From Loigolactobacillus backii (lineage in GTDB: Bacteria > Bacillota > Bacilli > Lactobacillales > Lactobacillaceae), in the NCBI RefSeq assembly GCF_003946275.1, contig NZ_RHNQ01000004.1, positions 21,681 through 85,680 on the forward strand: a stretch of 64,000 nucleotides of DNA. The letters run 5' to 3'. Positions within the stretch are counted from its first letter, which is position 1, and the number at the start of each line of letters is the position of its first letter. Under the pieces are notes generated by a model, which did no database searches, was not told where the DNA came from, and saw nothing but the letters and a program-made list of their open reading frames with translations. Of this stretch, positions 9,589 through 19,552 are shown one piece after another. Position numbers and translations under genes: made by a program.

Positions 9589-10449
9589 ATGCAGATGAGG
9601 AAAAAATGGCTAAAAAAGAATAAGCAAAAAAAGACACCAGATGATCCAGCATCTGCATTAACACCCTGGGAAACTTACCAAAAAAAGCAGAAACAGCAAT
9701 CTAAAAAAACAAATACAATCGAAAGTAAATTACCACGATTGAAGGAGCTGCGCCACCATCATTTAGTCAATCGCTTAGTAGCGTTGCTCGTTACTTTTAT
9801 CATTATCATATTGATTGCTGCTTACTTTGCATCACCGATAAGCAAAGTTGGAAATTTACAAGTTGCTAATAGCGGTAAAACAACCCTTTCAACGCAAAGT
9901 GTTATTGACGCAAGTGGGATTAAGTCAAGTGATCTTGTTATTAATACTCTGCTACATCAAACCAAAATTAGTCAGCGGGCTAAGCAGGCAGAACCAAAAA
10001 TAAAACAATTCAGTTTGTCAATAGCTGGGCTGCATAGTGTTACGTTGCACGTTACAGAATATAAAACGGTTGGGATCTTATTAAAGAACAATCGGTATTA
10101 CCCAATCTTGGCAAATGGGCGCGTAGCAAGTTCAGGCAGTGGCCATCAGATTGCGGGTAATTATTCCGTTTATAGTAATTTTCAACATAAGCAAACTTTA
10201 CAGAAGATGGTTCAGCAATATAATCGATTGCCAAGTGATGTTCAAAATGGAATTTCCGAAATTCATTTTGCTCCAACTAAGTTAAATCCAAAACGAATTC
10301 ATTTATACATGAACGATGGTAATCAAGTTTATGCGACCCTAGAAAGCTTTAGTAAAAAAATGCGCTATTATCCTTCAATTGCCAAGCAAATGAAGAAAAA
10401 GGGTGTTGTTAATTTAGAGGTCGGTGCTTATTCATACCCGTTTAAATAA
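9589..10449 (+). CDS. divIB: Cell division protein DivIB (FtsQ)
   Basis: The protein of about 286 residues has a long, highly basic Lys/Gln-rich cytoplasmic N-terminus, one transmembrane helix around residues 58-80, and an extracytoplasmic POTRA domain followed by the beta domain. DivIB stabilises FtsL-DivIC in the divisome. Several clustered starts exist (GTG 9586, ATG 9589, ATG 9595); 9589 has the best spacing from AAGG at 9580-9583. It follows murG by 7 bp. Sequence conservation is low, so the call leans on topology and the fixed place before ftsA. Confidence 0.9.
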   Translation: MQMRKKWLKKNKQKKTPDDPASALTPWETYQKKQKQQSKKTNTIESKLPRLKELRHHHLVNRLVALLVTFIIIILIAAYFASPISKVGNLQVANSGKTTLSTQSVIDASGIKSSDLVINTLLHQTKISQRAKQAEPKIKQFSLSIAGLHSVTLHVTEYKTVGILLKNNRYYPILANGRVASSGSGHQIAGNYSVYSNFQHKQTLQKMVQQYNRLPSDVQNGISEIHFAPTKLNPKRIHLYMNDGNQVYATLESFSKKMRYYPSIAKQMKKKGVVNLEVGAYSYPFK

Positions 10450-10508
10450 AGAAACGTTTTAACACGCATGCTAACGCGAAATAGGACTTTTAAAAAGCGG
10501 TTTAAATG

Positions 10509-10517
10509 TGTTAAAAT
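10509..10517 (+). promoter_or_regulatory. Possible extended -10 promoter for ftsA-ftsZ
   Basis: TG-t-TAAAAT lies 65 nt before ftsA in a 132-bp AT-rich gap, the longest break within the dcw cluster. The -35 match is poor. It would allow ftsAZ to be transcribed apart from the upstream cell-wall genes. Confidence 0.35.
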
Positions 10518-10581
10518 TTAACTATATAGTATAAATTAAATAAATTTGAAAGTAATTAATTTCAAGGAGGTTCCACAACTT

Positions 10582-11883
10582 ATGGGAAACACTGGCATAT
10601 ATGTTGGGCTTGACATTGGAACCACCTCAATAAAGGTCATTGTCGCAGAGTATATTAAAGGGCAAATGAATGTTATTGGTGTGGGGAGTGAACGCTCCGA
10701 AGGCTTGAGTCGAGGTGTTGTAGTAGACATCGATAAGGCCGTAACCGCCATTCAAAAAGCTGTAAAGCAAGCCGAACAAAAAGCAAATATTGATATTCAT
10801 GAAGTAACGGCTGGCATTCCAGCCAACCTATTAGAGATCGAGCCCTGTCAAGGTATGATCGCGGTAGCAGATGAATCAAAAGAAATTAATGATAGTGATG
10901 TTAAAAATGTGGCGGCCGCTGCATTAGTTCGTAACTTACCACCTGAACGCGAGATCTTAACGGTTTTGCCGGATGAATTTGTGGTTGACGGTTTTGATGG
11001 AATTAAGGATCCACGGGGAATGCTAGGCGTGCGGTTAGAGATGCATGGCATGTTATTAACGGCACCTAAGACCGTTATACATAATATGCGTAAATGTATC
11101 GAACGAGCTGGTTTAACGCTGGTGCAGTTAGTTGTTAATCCACTGAGTTTGGGCCGGTTGGCACTTAGTGATGGGGAACAAGATTTTGGAACTGTCTTAG
11201 TTGATCTTGGTGGTGGTCAAAGTACAGCTGCTGTTATTCATGATCACAAGTTAAAATATACTTATGTTGATCAAAAAGGCGGCGACTACATTACCAAAGA
11301 TATTTCGGTCGTTTTAAACACTTCCTTTGATAGTGCTGAAAAAATCAAGCGGGATTATGGCTACGCGGATTCATTGCAGGCTTCTGAGGGGGAATCATTT
11401 CCGATTGAAGTTGTCGGTCAGGATGCACCAGTTACGATAAGTGAAAAATATTTGGCAGAAATTATTGAGGCCCGTTTGACTCAAGTTTTTGAGCGAATGA
11501 ATAAGGCACTAGAAAAGATTGGCGCGTTTGATTTACCTGGTGGTATCGTTATGACTGGTGGCGTGACGGCGTTACCTGGCATTGCCGAATTGGCTAGCGA
11601 TATTTTCAAGCATAACGTTAAACTCTATATTCCTGATGAGATGGGGTTACGTCACCCCTCTTTTGCACAGGCTTTGAGTCTGATCAGTTATACGGCAAAC
11701 CTCAGCGAAATTGATTTGCTTGCACAAAGTGCTTTAGGTGGTAATCTAAAGGCAGTAACAAAAACAACAGTGAAAAAACAGGAAGAGCCGGTTGTGGAAA
11801 CGACAACAACTGAAAAACAAACGACGGAAAAGAAAGAAAGCTTTTCTGGTATTCGTAAGTTTTTAAGCAATTTCTTTGAGTAG
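10582..11883 (+). CDS. ftsA: Cell division protein FtsA
   Basis: The 433-residue actin-like ATPase tethers FtsZ filaments to the membrane and recruits late division proteins. The phosphate-binding loop GLDIGTTSIKV is at residues 9-19, the SHS2 (1C) domain follows, then LVDLGGGQST and the second phosphate loop MTGGVTALPG. A Thr/Glu/Lys-rich linker leads to a C-terminal amphipathic helix (SGIRKFLSNFF), the membrane-targeting sequence. AAGGAGG at 10564-10570 selects ATG 10582 over an upstream TTG at 10546 that would bury it. ftsZ follows by 32 bp. Confidence 0.97.
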   Translation: MGNTGIYVGLDIGTTSIKVIVAEYIKGQMNVIGVGSERSEGLSRGVVVDIDKAVTAIQKAVKQAEQKANIDIHEVTAGIPANLLEIEPCQGMIAVADESKEINDSDVKNVAAAALVRNLPPEREILTVLPDEFVVDGFDGIKDPRGMLGVRLEMHGMLLTAPKTVIHNMRKCIERAGLTLVQLVVNPLSLGRLALSDGEQDFGTVLVDLGGGQSTAAVIHDHKLKYTYVDQKGGDYITKDISVVLNTSFDSAEKIKRDYGYADSLQASEGESFPIEVVGQDAPVTISEKYLAEIIEARLTQVFERMNKALEKIGAFDLPGGIVMTGGVTALPGIAELASDIFKHNVKLYIPDEMGLRHPSFAQALSLISYTANLSEIDLLAQSALGGNLKAVTKTTVKKQEEPVVETTTTEKQTTEKKESFSGIRKFLSNFFE

Positions 11884-11915
11884 ATGACAGCAGAACCTTA
11901 TAGGAGGAACAATTT

Positions 11916-13214
11916 ATGGAATTTTCTTTAGATTCAAATCAAAATACAGGCGCCATAATTAAAGTCATTGGCGTTGGTGGTGCCGGTGGCAATGCTGTCA
12001 ACCGGATGATCTCAGAGGATGTCAAGGGCGTTGAATTCATTACGGCTAATACTGATGTTCAGGCGTTGGATAGTGCTGATGCCGAAACAAAAATTCAATT
12101 AGGACCGAAACTAACGCGGGGACTTGGCGCAGGCTCAACACCTGAAATCGGCCAAAAGGCTGCCGAAGAAAGCGAAGAATCATTAGCGGAAGCTCTAAAA
12201 GGTGCAGATATGATTTTCGTTACCGCTGGTATGGGTGGTGGTACCGGAACTGGTGCGGCTCCAATTATTGCTAAAACGGCTAAAGATTTAGGCGCTTTGA
12301 CAGTTGGTGTTGTAACGCGACCATTTAGTTTTGAAGGACCAAAACGGGCTAAAAATGCCGCTGAGGGAATCGCTGAAATGAAGCAACACGTTGATACTTT
12401 AGTCATTATTTCTAATAATCGATTACTAGAAATTGTTGATAAAAAGACACCTATGTTGGAGGCTTTCCATGAAGCCGATAACGTATTGCGTCAAGGTGTT
12501 CAAGGTATCTCTGATTTAATCACATCACCTGGCTACGTTAATTTGGATTTTGCTGATGTTAAAACGGTTATGCAAAATCAAGGATCTGCACTGATGGGGA
12601 TTGGTTCGGCAACCGGTGAAAATCGTACGGCTGAGGCAACTAAAAAGGCTATTTCATCACCATTATTGGAAGTTTCAATTGATGGTGCTGAACAAGTATT
12701 ATTAAATATTACCGGTGGCCCAGATTTATCATTATTTGAGGCGCAGGATGCTTCCGATATTGTTTCACAGGCTTCAACAAGTGACGTCAATATCATTTTT
12801 GGGACTTCAATTAATGAAAATCTTGGTGATGAGGTCGTAGTTACTGTCATTGCAACTGGGATTGATACCAATAAAATTCAAGGAAATCGTCGTGGAGAAC
12901 AGCGGTCTGAACAGGCTTTACGGTCAACGAATAATTCAACTGATAAACAAACCCCATCAGAACAAAATAAGACCCAAACAACTCGAAGTCGCCAAACATC
13001 AAGTAAAAGTGATGATCCGTTTGGTAACTGGGATATTCGTCAGGAACCAACACGGCGGCAGTCAACTAATAATGATGACAGTCTAAATGATGCACAAAAA
13101 CCAGATTTTGATGTTTTCCGGCGGACGGATACAGCAAATGATGATCAAGACAACTCTAAGGATGATGGTAATGGTCTAGATACACCACCATTCTTCAAGC
13201 GGCGGCGCAATTAG
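11916..13214 (+). CDS. ftsZ: Cell division GTPase FtsZ
   Basis: The 432-residue tubulin homologue polymerises into the Z-ring. The GTP-binding motif [11 protein letters not shown] is near residues 21-31 and the tubulin signature G107-GGTGTG-G113 is intact. The GTPase core ends near residue 320. A hydrophilic linker rich in Gln, Asn, Ser and Thr of roughly 90 residues follows. The C-terminal peptide [11 protein letters not shown] binds FtsA and SepF. TAGGAGG precedes the ATG. Confidence 0.98.
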   Translation: MEFSLDSNQNTGAIIKVIGVGGAGGNAVNRMISEDVKGVEFITANTDVQALDSADAETKIQLGPKLTRGLGAGSTPEIGQKAAEESEESLAEALKGADMIFVTAGMGGGTGTGAAPIIAKTAKDLGALTVGVVTRPFSFEGPKRAKNAAEGIAEMKQHVDTLVIISNNRLLEIVDKKTPMLEAFHEADNVLRQGVQGISDLITSPGYVNLDFADVKTVMQNQGSALMGIGSATGENRTAEATKKAISSPLLEVSIDGAEQVLLNITGGPDLSLFEAQDASDIVSQASTSDVNIIFGTSINENLGDEVVVTVIATGIDTNKIQGNRRGEQRSEQALRSTNNSTDKQTPSEQNKTQTTRSRQTSSKSDDPFGNWDIRQEPTRRQSTNNDDSLNDAQKPDFDVFRRTDTANDDQDNSKDDGNGLDTPPFFKRRRN

Positions 13215-13281
13215 ATAAAATTTGGATTATTTAAGGTTTAGCCAGATTTAATTTTGTTCTCAGTAATAAGGGATGAGTTTC

Positions 13282-13956
13282 ATGACAATTAGCAAAAATA
13301 TCATGGCAGTTAAGAAATCAATTGATCGGGCAATGGCGGTGGCTAACCGGCAAGATCAAGTTACTCTAATTGGTGTAACAAAATATCATTCGGTTAGTGA
13401 GGCCCAACAGGTAGTTGCCGCCGGAGTAACCAATCTTGCTGAGAACCGGCCGGAAGGTTTGGCTGAAAAACAATTGGCCTTTAAAGAAAACCACGATTTA
13501 AAGTGGCACTTCATTGGTTCGTTACAAAAACGTAAGGTTAAAAAGGTTATTAATCAGATTGATTATTTGCATTCACTTGATCGCCTGGAACTGGCAACAG
13601 AAATTCAGAAACGGGCAAATCAACCCGTCAAATGTTTTATTGAGGTCAATGTATCTGGGGAAGAGAGTAAATCTGGTGTTTCGTTGGCTAACGTTGTACC
13701 ATTAGTGCAGGAAGTCAAGGTAGATGACAAGGTTCTAGTTGTCGGTTTAATGACAATGGCTCCCAAGGATGCGAATGATGAGCAGTTACATCAACTTTTT
13801 CATCAACTTAAGTTAAAACGGGATGAAGTGCAAGCTTTAGAATTGCCAACTGCGCCTTGTCGTGAGTTAAGTATGGGGATGAGCCATGATTATCAGATTG
13901 CAATTCTTGAGGGTGCAACTTTTGTCCGTGTTGGCACGGCTTTATTTGATGCATAA
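13282..13956 (+). CDS. YggS/PLPBP-family pyridoxal phosphate homeostasis protein
   Basis: This is a 224-residue PLP-binding TIM-barrel protein without known catalysis that buffers PLP and affects amino-acid pools. The PLP lysine lies in IGVTKYHS (Lys34). NLAENRPEG is a slight variant of the usual GEN(R/Y)VQE motif, and HFIGSLQKRK matches the family HxIGxLQxxK block. ATG 13273 also exists, but AAGGG at 13268-13272 abuts it and is 9 nt from ATG 13282. It is known in Bacillus as ylmE and lies between ftsZ and sepF, its usual position. Confidence 0.92.
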   Translation: MTISKNIMAVKKSIDRAMAVANRQDQVTLIGVTKYHSVSEAQQVVAAGVTNLAENRPEGLAEKQLAFKENHDLKWHFIGSLQKRKVKKVINQIDYLHSLDRLELATEIQKRANQPVKCFIEVNVSGEESKSGVSLANVVPLVQEVKVDDKVLVVGLMTMAPKDANDEQLHQLFHQLKLKRDEVQALELPTAPCRELSMGMSHDYQIAILEGATFVRVGTALFDA

Positions 13957-13991
13957 ACTCACTATTTAACTAAAATTGGGGAGGAACCGCG

Positions 13992-14444
13992 ATGGCTAGT
14001 AAATTTAATTTAAGTAAGTTTTTTGGAATGACGGATGATGCAGATGATTATATCGCACCAGCACCCAAAACGACTGTTAGTACCAAAACTAATCAAGCAC
14101 TTCAGCCCCAAACGCCGAATTTACGGACAACTAATAAGCAAAAGGTCGTTCCAATTACAGCTGGACCGGCCAAAGCAAGTAAAATAGTTATTTTTGAGCC
14201 CCGAATTTATTCGGACGTTAAGGAAGTTGCGACACATTTAATGAGTAATCGAGCAGTTGTACTGAATTTTAAACGAATTGATCAGGCACAAGCAAAACGG
14301 ATTGTTGATTTCTTAAATGGAACTGTATTTGCAATTAATGGTGAAATCGAGCGGGTTGGTGAAGAGATTTTTCTTTGTACTCCGGCTAATTTTGAAGTTG
14401 ATGGCAATCTGTCCGATGTGTTACGCCAAGATGGTTTAAGTTAG
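13992..14444 (+). CDS. sepF: Cell division protein SepF
   Basis: This is a 150-residue cytoplasmic protein that forms rings, bundles FtsZ and anchors it to the membrane. The N-terminus MASKFNLSKFFG is an amphipathic membrane-binding helix. A Pro/Thr/Gln-rich linker leads to the globular domain beginning near residue 55 (KIVIFEPRIYSDVKE), with the FLNGTVFAINGEIERVGE block typical of SepF. GGGGAGG lies 7-8 nt before the ATG. It sits between yggS and yggT as in other Firmicutes. Confidence 0.95.
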   Translation: MASKFNLSKFFGMTDDADDYIAPAPKTTVSTKTNQALQPQTPNLRTTNKQKVVPITAGPAKASKIVIFEPRIYSDVKEVATHLMSNRAVVLNFKRIDQAQAKRIVDFLNGTVFAINGEIERVGEEIFLCTPANFEVDGNLSDVLRQDGLS

Positions 14445-14479
14445 TATGCTCCTCAGGCTAAATTAAAGGAGGAACAGAA

Positions 14480-14767
14480 TTGGTAGCTTTCATTAGCGGA
14501 CTTTATTATATCTTGGATCGGGCAATTTACCTATATATGATCCTTTTAATGATTTATGTTTTAATGTCTTGGTTCCCGGGCGCTTATCAATCACGCTTAG
14601 GCCAACTAATGGGGCGGATATGTGAGCCCTTTTTAAACATTTTTTACCGTATTATTCCGTCAATTGGTGGGATTAGTTTTGCTCCTTGGGCCGCTTTCAT
14701 TGTACTTTGGCTGGTCCAACGAGGGTTATATTTTTTGGCAGTTGTTTTGATGCGACTTTTCACGTAA
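14480..14767 (+). CDS. YggT-family membrane protein (YlmG)
   Basis: The 95-residue protein has two transmembrane segments and the YggT signature between them (MSWFPGAYQS, followed by RICEPFLNIFYRIIPS). It starts with TTG at 14480 after AAAGGAGG. The family is linked by position to division and shape genes, and its molecular role is not established. It lies in the usual sepF-yggT-ylmH order. Confidence 0.92.
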   Translation: MVAFISGLYYILDRAIYLYMILLMIYVLMSWFPGAYQSRLGQLMGRICEPFLNIFYRIIPSIGGISFAPWAAFIVLWLVQRGLYFLAVVLMRLFT

Positions 14768-14785
14768 GAGAAGGGGTTGAAAAAG

Positions 14786-15568
14786 ATGGATAGCGTGGTC
14801 TATCAGCATTTTCGTAAAGAAGAGGCACCATTCATTGACCAGGTTGCCAGTTGGGTGCAAGACGTTGAAGATCAGTACCGGCCCTATTTATCTAATTTTT
14901 TAGATCCACGACAACAATTTATTGTTGAGTCGCTAATTAGTGTCAAAAGTGATTTGCGTTACCAATTTGAGGGTGGCTACACCGATGCCGAGCGTAAGCG
15001 GGTTCTAATTTATCCGGATTATTTCGAACCCACAAGTGATGATTTTGAAATTCAATTATTTGAAATTCGTTATCCACAAAAATTTACGCAACTTTCTCAC
15101 GGAAAAATATTAGGGACTTTAGTCAATGCCGGTATCAGTCGTGATGTCTTTGGCGATATCATGACGGATGGTGTTCGGTGGCAGTTTTTTGTTGAAAAGA
15201 GCATGGTGGATTACGTAACGCTTCAGATTACTAAGATTGGTCGCGTGACTGTTCATTTGGAGACCGAGGATTACACGGAATTATTGATTCCAAAGGATGC
15301 TTGGCAAATCGAACAGGTAACAACTAGTTCTTTACGAATTGATGCTTTAATTTCGTCAGTCTATAATATTTCACGACAGCGTTCGAAAGAATTAGTAGAA
15401 AATGGTAAAATAAAACTGAATTGGCAAGCCTTTGAACGGCCTGATTTTGAACTTGGTTTACTAGATATTATTTCCGTACGTGGATTTGGACGAATTCAGT
15501 TACGTGAAATTGAAGGTAAAACTAAAAAAGAGAAATACCGTTTACAACTTGGCATTTTAAGAAAATAG
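14786..15568 (+). CDS. ylmH: YlmH-family S4 RNA-binding protein
   Basis: The 260-residue protein has an N-terminal YlmH-type domain and a C-terminal S4 domain at about residues 180-250 (LRIDALISSVYNISRQRS...ENGKIKLNW). S4 proteins of this group bind rRNA or tRNA, and YlmH has been implicated in ribosome quality control in Bacillus. ATG 14786 is 9 nt after AAGGGG; an alternative TTG at 14777 abuts that site. It lies 18 bp after yggT and before divIVA. Confidence 0.92.
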   Translation: MDSVVYQHFRKEEAPFIDQVASWVQDVEDQYRPYLSNFLDPRQQFIVESLISVKSDLRYQFEGGYTDAERKRVLIYPDYFEPTSDDFEIQLFEIRYPQKFTQLSHGKILGTLVNAGISRDVFGDIMTDGVRWQFFVEKSMVDYVTLQITKIGRVTVHLETEDYTELLIPKDAWQIEQVTTSSLRIDALISSVYNISRQRSKELVENGKIKLNWQAFERPDFELGLLDIISVRGFGRIQLREIEGKTKKEKYRLQLGILRK

Positions 15569-15588
15569 TTTTTTTGGAGGTATTTTTT

Positions 15589-16344
15589 ATGGCATTAACC
15601 CCGTTAGATATTCACAATAAAGAATTCAATGTTAAAATGCGCGGCTACGATCAAGATCAAGTTAATGATTTTCTTGATCAAATTATTAAAGATTATGAGG
15701 CAGCGTTGAAGCAAAAGGATGATCTGGAAACTGCCTTAAAGGCTAGTGAAGAGAAAGTCACTTACTTTAATCAATTAAAAGATGCCTTGAATCAATCAAT
15801 TATTGTTGCCCAAGAAGCAGCGGATAAAGTTAAAACAAATGCGCAAAAAGAAGCCGACATTATTAACCAAGAAGCACAAAAAAATTCGCAAAATCTACTT
15901 AATGAATCGACAGAAAAATCTAACCGGATTTTGGCCGATGCCTCACAAAAAGCTAAGCAGATTACGGCAGAAACCGAAGATCTTAAGAAACAAACTCGTG
16001 TATTCCGGCAACGATTACAAGTTATGTTGGAATCGCAGTTGGAGATCGTTAAGAGTAAGGATTGGGACGAACTCTTGGCGCATGAGGATATGCCAGTACG
16101 TAACACACGCGTAAATGCACACCAACCTGCGCTTGACAAAAAACAGGCTAGTAGCGTAAACTCAAATCATTCACAAAAAGCAGCTACTAATGATGTACCA
16201 GCAACTGCGGCTAAACAACAAGATTCTGGAGAAACAATGATTATTTTTCCAAATGATGAAAAACAACCAGTTACTAAAGATGGTGCACCAGCTTTAAATA
16301 CCACCGTAGCCGAGGCAACTAAGCAAAAGAATACGGATAAATAA
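15589..16344 (+). CDS. divIVA: Cell division / polarity protein DivIVA
   Basis: The 251-residue coiled-coil protein senses negative membrane curvature. The conserved N-terminal lipid-binding domain covers residues 1-55 (MALTPLDIHNKEF, then YDQDQVNDFLDQI). A long Lys/Glu/Gln-rich coiled coil covers ~60-165, and the C-terminal tail is low-complexity and probably disordered. GGAGG at 15576-15580 chooses ATG 15589 over the upstream ATG 15574. It is the last gene of the dcw cluster, followed by the ileS T-box leader. Confidence 0.95.
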   Translation: MALTPLDIHNKEFNVKMRGYDQDQVNDFLDQIIKDYEAALKQKDDLETALKASEEKVTYFNQLKDALNQSIIVAQEAADKVKTNAQKEADIINQEAQKNSQNLLNESTEKSNRILADASQKAKQITAETEDLKKQTRVFRQRLQVMLESQLEIVKSKDWDELLAHEDMPVRNTRVNAHQPALDKKQASSVNSNHSQKAATNDVPATAAKQQDSGETMIIFPNDEKQPVTKDGAPALNTTVAEATKQKNTDK

Positions 16345-16351
16345 TATTTTT

Positions 16352-16574
16352 ATTGAGAACAGCAAGTTTATTAACAACACAAAAGCGAGTTAGTAGTAGG
16401 TGAAAGACTAACAGTGCGCTATTAATAAACAGATCATCTCGATTTCTGCACCTCTGAATATTTAGTAAGAGGCGTCGGTTTTATGACCGTTATCATAAGT
16501 TGAGGAGAACACTGTTTCTCAAAACTGGGTGGTACCACGACGACTTCGTCCCAATAGGAACGAGGTCTTTTTTT
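16352..16574 (+). ncRNA. T-box leader of ileS
   Basis: The 285-bp gap before ileS holds a T-box riboswitch that senses uncharged tRNA-Ile. The T-box core TGGGTGGTACCACG lies at 16525-16538. The terminator stem pairs GACTTCGT (16542-16549) with ACGAGGTC (16560-16567) and is followed by T7. The 5' half can fold into the large Stem I. Two AUC triplets at 16433-16438 are candidates for the isoleucine specifier codon. Binding of uncharged tRNA would favour the antiterminator and ileS transcription. Confidence 0.93.
16542..16574 (+). terminator. Regulated terminator of the ileS T-box
   Basis: An 8-bp stem (16542-16549 with 16560-16567, one G-T pair) is extended by C/G pairs and followed by a T run. 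Its 5' arm lies directly beyond the T-box core that would form the competing antiterminator. Confidence 0.88.
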
Positions 16575-16631
16575 ATACTCATTTTTAAAGTTCGAGTGTG
16601 TTTGTAAATAACAAAAAGGAGTGTTGGATAG

Positions 16632-19424
16632 ATGCGAGTTAAAGATACTTTGAATTTAGGAAAGACCAAGTTTCCAATGCGTGGTAATTTACCAGTTCGT
16701 GAAGCACAATGGCAAAAGGCTTGGGAAGAAAATAAATTATATGAAAAACGGCAAGAATTAAACGAAGGTAAGCCAACCTTTATTTTACATGACGGGCCAC
16801 CATACGCAAACGGTAATATTCATATCGGGCATGCGCTAAACAAAATTAGTAAAGATATTATTGTACGTTTTAAATCAATGTCAGGTTACCGTGCGCCATA
16901 CGTACCTGGTTGGGATACGCATGGCCTCCCAATTGAACAGCAATTAACGAAGCAAGGCTATGATCGTAAAAAAATGTCAACGACTGAATTTCGTGAATTA
17001 TGCCGTAAATATGCGTTAGAACAGGTTGAAAAACAAAAGACTGACTTTAAACGTCTCGGTGTTTCCGGTGAGTGGGATAATCCTTACGTAACACTGGCAC
17101 CAGAATTTGAAGCCCAGGAGGTTCGTGTCTTCGGTGAGATGGCCAAAAAAGGTTATATTTATCGTGGCAACAAACCAATTCACTGGTCACCATCCTCTGA
17201 ATCTGCTTTGGCTGAGGCTGAATTAGAGTATAAGGATATTGAATCACCTTCGGCCTACTTTGCTGAACAAATTATTGATGGTAAGGGACTTTTGGATAAC
17301 AATACTTATTTTGTTGTTTGGACAACAACACCATGGACTATTCCTGCTAGTGAAGGGGTTGTTGTTGCGGCTGACTATGATTATTCGGTTGTTCAACCTG
17401 CTGGCGAAACACGCCAATTTGTTGTTGCTACAGAGTTAGTGGCAACAGTTGCTGAAAAGGCCGGCTGGGAAGACGTTCAAACGGTTAAAACTATTAAGGG
17501 TAAGGATATGGAACGGATGACTGCTCGCCATCCATTTTATGATCGTGAATTATTAGTTATGTTAGGTGATTATGTCACTTTAGATTCTGGTACTGGTTTA
17601 GTTCATACGGCGCCTGGATTAGGTGATGATGACTATAACACTGGTAAACGTTATGGTCTTGATATCTTGTCGCCAGTTGATGCTCAAGGTAAGTTAACTG
17701 CAGAAGCACCTGGTTTTGAAGGCTTATTTTACGAAGAGGCCAACAAATTAGCACTTAAAAAGGTTAGTGATGCCGGTCTGCTTTTAAAACAAGAACCATA
17801 TTTGCATAGTTACCCAATGGATTGGCGCACTAAAAAACCGGTTATTTTCCGTTCAACACCCCAGTGGTTTGCTTCCGTTGATGCTTTCCGGGACCAAATT
17901 TTAGCCGCAATTAAAGAGGTTAAGTTCTTGCCTGGTTGGGGTGAAACACGACTCTATAATATGATTCGCGACCGTGGTGACTGGGTTATTTCGCGACAGC
18001 GTGTTTGGGGCGTGCCGTTACCAATTTTTTACGCGGAAGATGGGACAGCAATCATTACGCCAGAAACAACTAACCACGTCGCGGATTTATTTGCTAAATA
18101 TGGGTCAAACATCTGGTTTGATCGTGAGGCTAAAGATTTATTACCAGAGGGATTCACCGATGAACATTCGCCTAATGGTCAGTTTACTAAGGAAACCGAT
18201 ATTATGGATGTCTGGTTTGATTCCGGTTCATCCCATCAAGGTGTCTTAGCTGAACGTGATTATTTAACTTATCCTGCTGATCTTTACCTAGAAGGTTCTG
18301 ATCAGTATCGCGGTTGGTTCAATTCTAGCTTAATTACAAGTGTGGCCGTTTCTGGGCACGCACCGTATAAACAAGTTATTTCACAGGGCTTTACCATGGA
18401 TAAAAATGGTAAGAAGATGAGTAAGTCACTTGGTAACGTTATTTCACCAGAAAAAGTCATTAAACAAATGGGTGCCGAAATTATTCGTTTGTGGGTATCA
18501 ACCGTTGATACCTCTGCTGATGTGCGGGTTTCAATGGATGGTTTTAAGCAGGTTTCGGATAGTTACCGTAAGATTCGTAATACGTTACGTTTTATGTTAG
18601 CCAATACGACTGATTATGATCCAAAAGCAAATGAAGTTGCTTACAAGGACCTACAATCCGTTGATAAGTACCTCTTGGTTCGCCTGAATCAATTAAAAGA
18701 AACCGTTTTGAAGGCGTACAATAACTATGACTTTGCAACTGTTTATAAAGTGGTTAATGGTTTTATTATTGCTGATTTATCAGCCCTTTACTTAGATTTT
18801 GCTAAAGATGTTATCTATATTGAGGCTGAGAATGATCCTAAACGCCGTTCAATGCAAACGGTAATGTACCAGGTTTTAGTTGTCCTCGCCAAATTATTAA
18901 CCCCAATTTTGCCGCATACAATGGAAGAGGTTTGGTCATACCTAAAGGAAAATGACGAATACGTGCAATTAGCGGAAATGCCCGAAGTTGATCATTTTCC
19001 TAATAAGGCTGCGCTATTAGACCATTGGGAGAGCTTTATGGCGGTTCGATCGGACGTTTTAAAGGCCTTAGAAGAAGCCCGGGATGCAAAAGTAATTGGT
19101 AAGTCATTAGAGGCTAAGGTCATCTTGTACCCAACAGAACCAGTCAAGACTTTGCTGAATGAATTAGATGCCAATATTATGCAAATCTTGATTGTTTCTG
19201 GTCTAGAAGTTAAAGGTGACAAGGCTACCGCACCAACTGATGCTGCAGTCTTTGATGATGTAGCTGTCGTTGTGGCGCACGCGCCAGGTGAGGTCTGCCC
19301 ACGTTGTCGGATGACACGAACAGATATTGGGGTTGATGCCAAATTACCTCGCTTCTGTGGTCGTTGTGCTAAAATTGTTGAAACGCACTATCCAGAAGCA
19401 GTTAGTGAAGGATTTGACGATTAA
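16632..19424 (+). CDS. ileS: Isoleucyl-tRNA synthetase
   Basis: This is a 930-residue class I aminoacyl-tRNA synthetase. HIGH is at residues 64-67 ([12 protein letters not shown]) and KMSKS at 595-599. The CP1 editing domain lies between ([11 protein letters not shown]). The C-terminal zinc site is CPRC plus CGRC (ETHYPE follows), as in bacterial-type IleRS. Length is normal. It is controlled by the upstream T-box, has an AAAAGGAG Shine-Dalgarno, and ends before a terminator at 19443. Confidence 0.98.
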   Translation: MRVKDTLNLGKTKFPMRGNLPVREAQWQKAWEENKLYEKRQELNEGKPTFILHDGPPYANGNIHIGHALNKISKDIIVRFKSMSGYRAPYVPGWDTHGLPIEQQLTKQGYDRKKMSTTEFRELCRKYALEQVEKQKTDFKRLGVSGEWDNPYVTLAPEFEAQEVRVFGEMAKKGYIYRGNKPIHWSPSSESALAEAELEYKDIESPSAYFAEQIIDGKGLLDNNTYFVVWTTTPWTIPASEGVVVAADYDYSVVQPAGETRQFVVATELVATVAEKAGWEDVQTVKTIKGKDMERMTARHPFYDRELLVMLGDYVTLDSGTGLVHTAPGLGDDDYNTGKRYGLDILSPVDAQGKLTAEAPGFEGLFYEEANKLALKKVSDAGLLLKQEPYLHSYPMDWRTKKPVIFRSTPQWFASVDAFRDQILAAIKEVKFLPGWGETRLYNMIRDRGDWVISRQRVWGVPLPIFYAEDGTAIITPETTNHVADLFAKYGSNIWFDREAKDLLPEGFTDEHSPNGQFTKETDIMDVWFDSGSSHQGVLAERDYLTYPADLYLEGSDQYRGWFNSSLITSVAVSGHAPYKQVISQGFTMDKNGKKMSKSLGNVISPEKVIKQMGAEIIRLWVSTVDTSADVRVSMDGFKQVSDSYRKIRNTLRFMLANTTDYDPKANEVAYKDLQSVDKYLLVRLNQLKETVLKAYNNYDFATVYKVVNGFIIADLSALYLDFAKDVIYIEAENDPKRRSMQTVMYQVLVVLAKLLTPILPHTMEEVWSYLKENDEYVQLAEMPEVDHFPNKAALLDHWESFMAVRSDVLKALEEARDAKVIGKSLEAKVILYPTEPVKTLLNELDANIMQILIVSGLEVKGDKATAPTDAAVFDDVAVVVAHAPGEVCPRCRMTRTDIGVDAKLPRFCGRCAKIVETHYPEAVSEGFDD

Positions 19425-19442
19425 CCAAATAATACTATTAAG

Positions 19443-19477
19443 AATCGTAATGGTCTGCGGGCTATTACGATTTTTTT
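19443..19477 (+). terminator. Intrinsic terminator after ileS
   Basis: AATCGTAAT (19443-19451) pairs with ATTACGATT (19464-19472), followed by a run of seven T ending at 19477. Confidence 0.85.
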
Positions 19478-19496
19478 GTAGGCTTTGTTAATAGTT

Positions 19497-19525
19497 TTCT
19501 CAGAGAAATTGTGCTAAACTATAAT
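19497..19525 (+). promoter_or_regulatory. Predicted promoter of dapF
   Basis: A perfect TATAAT (19520-19525) lies 17 nt after a weak TTCTCA -35, and a TGTGCTAAACT extended -10-like sequence overlaps it. The start site would be about 20 nt before dapF. Confidence 0.45.
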
Positions 19526-19552
19526 TTAAATTTAACGATGGGTGGCAGAAAA

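Noticed and set aside
12095..12871. Long minus-strand frames opposite ftsZ.
   Set aside because: They mirror the codon bias of ftsZ, lack ribosome binding sites and have no recognisable protein features.
15792..16139. Overlapping frames on both strands within divIVA.
   Set aside because: They are by-products of the Lys/Glu/Gln-rich coiled-coil coding sequence.
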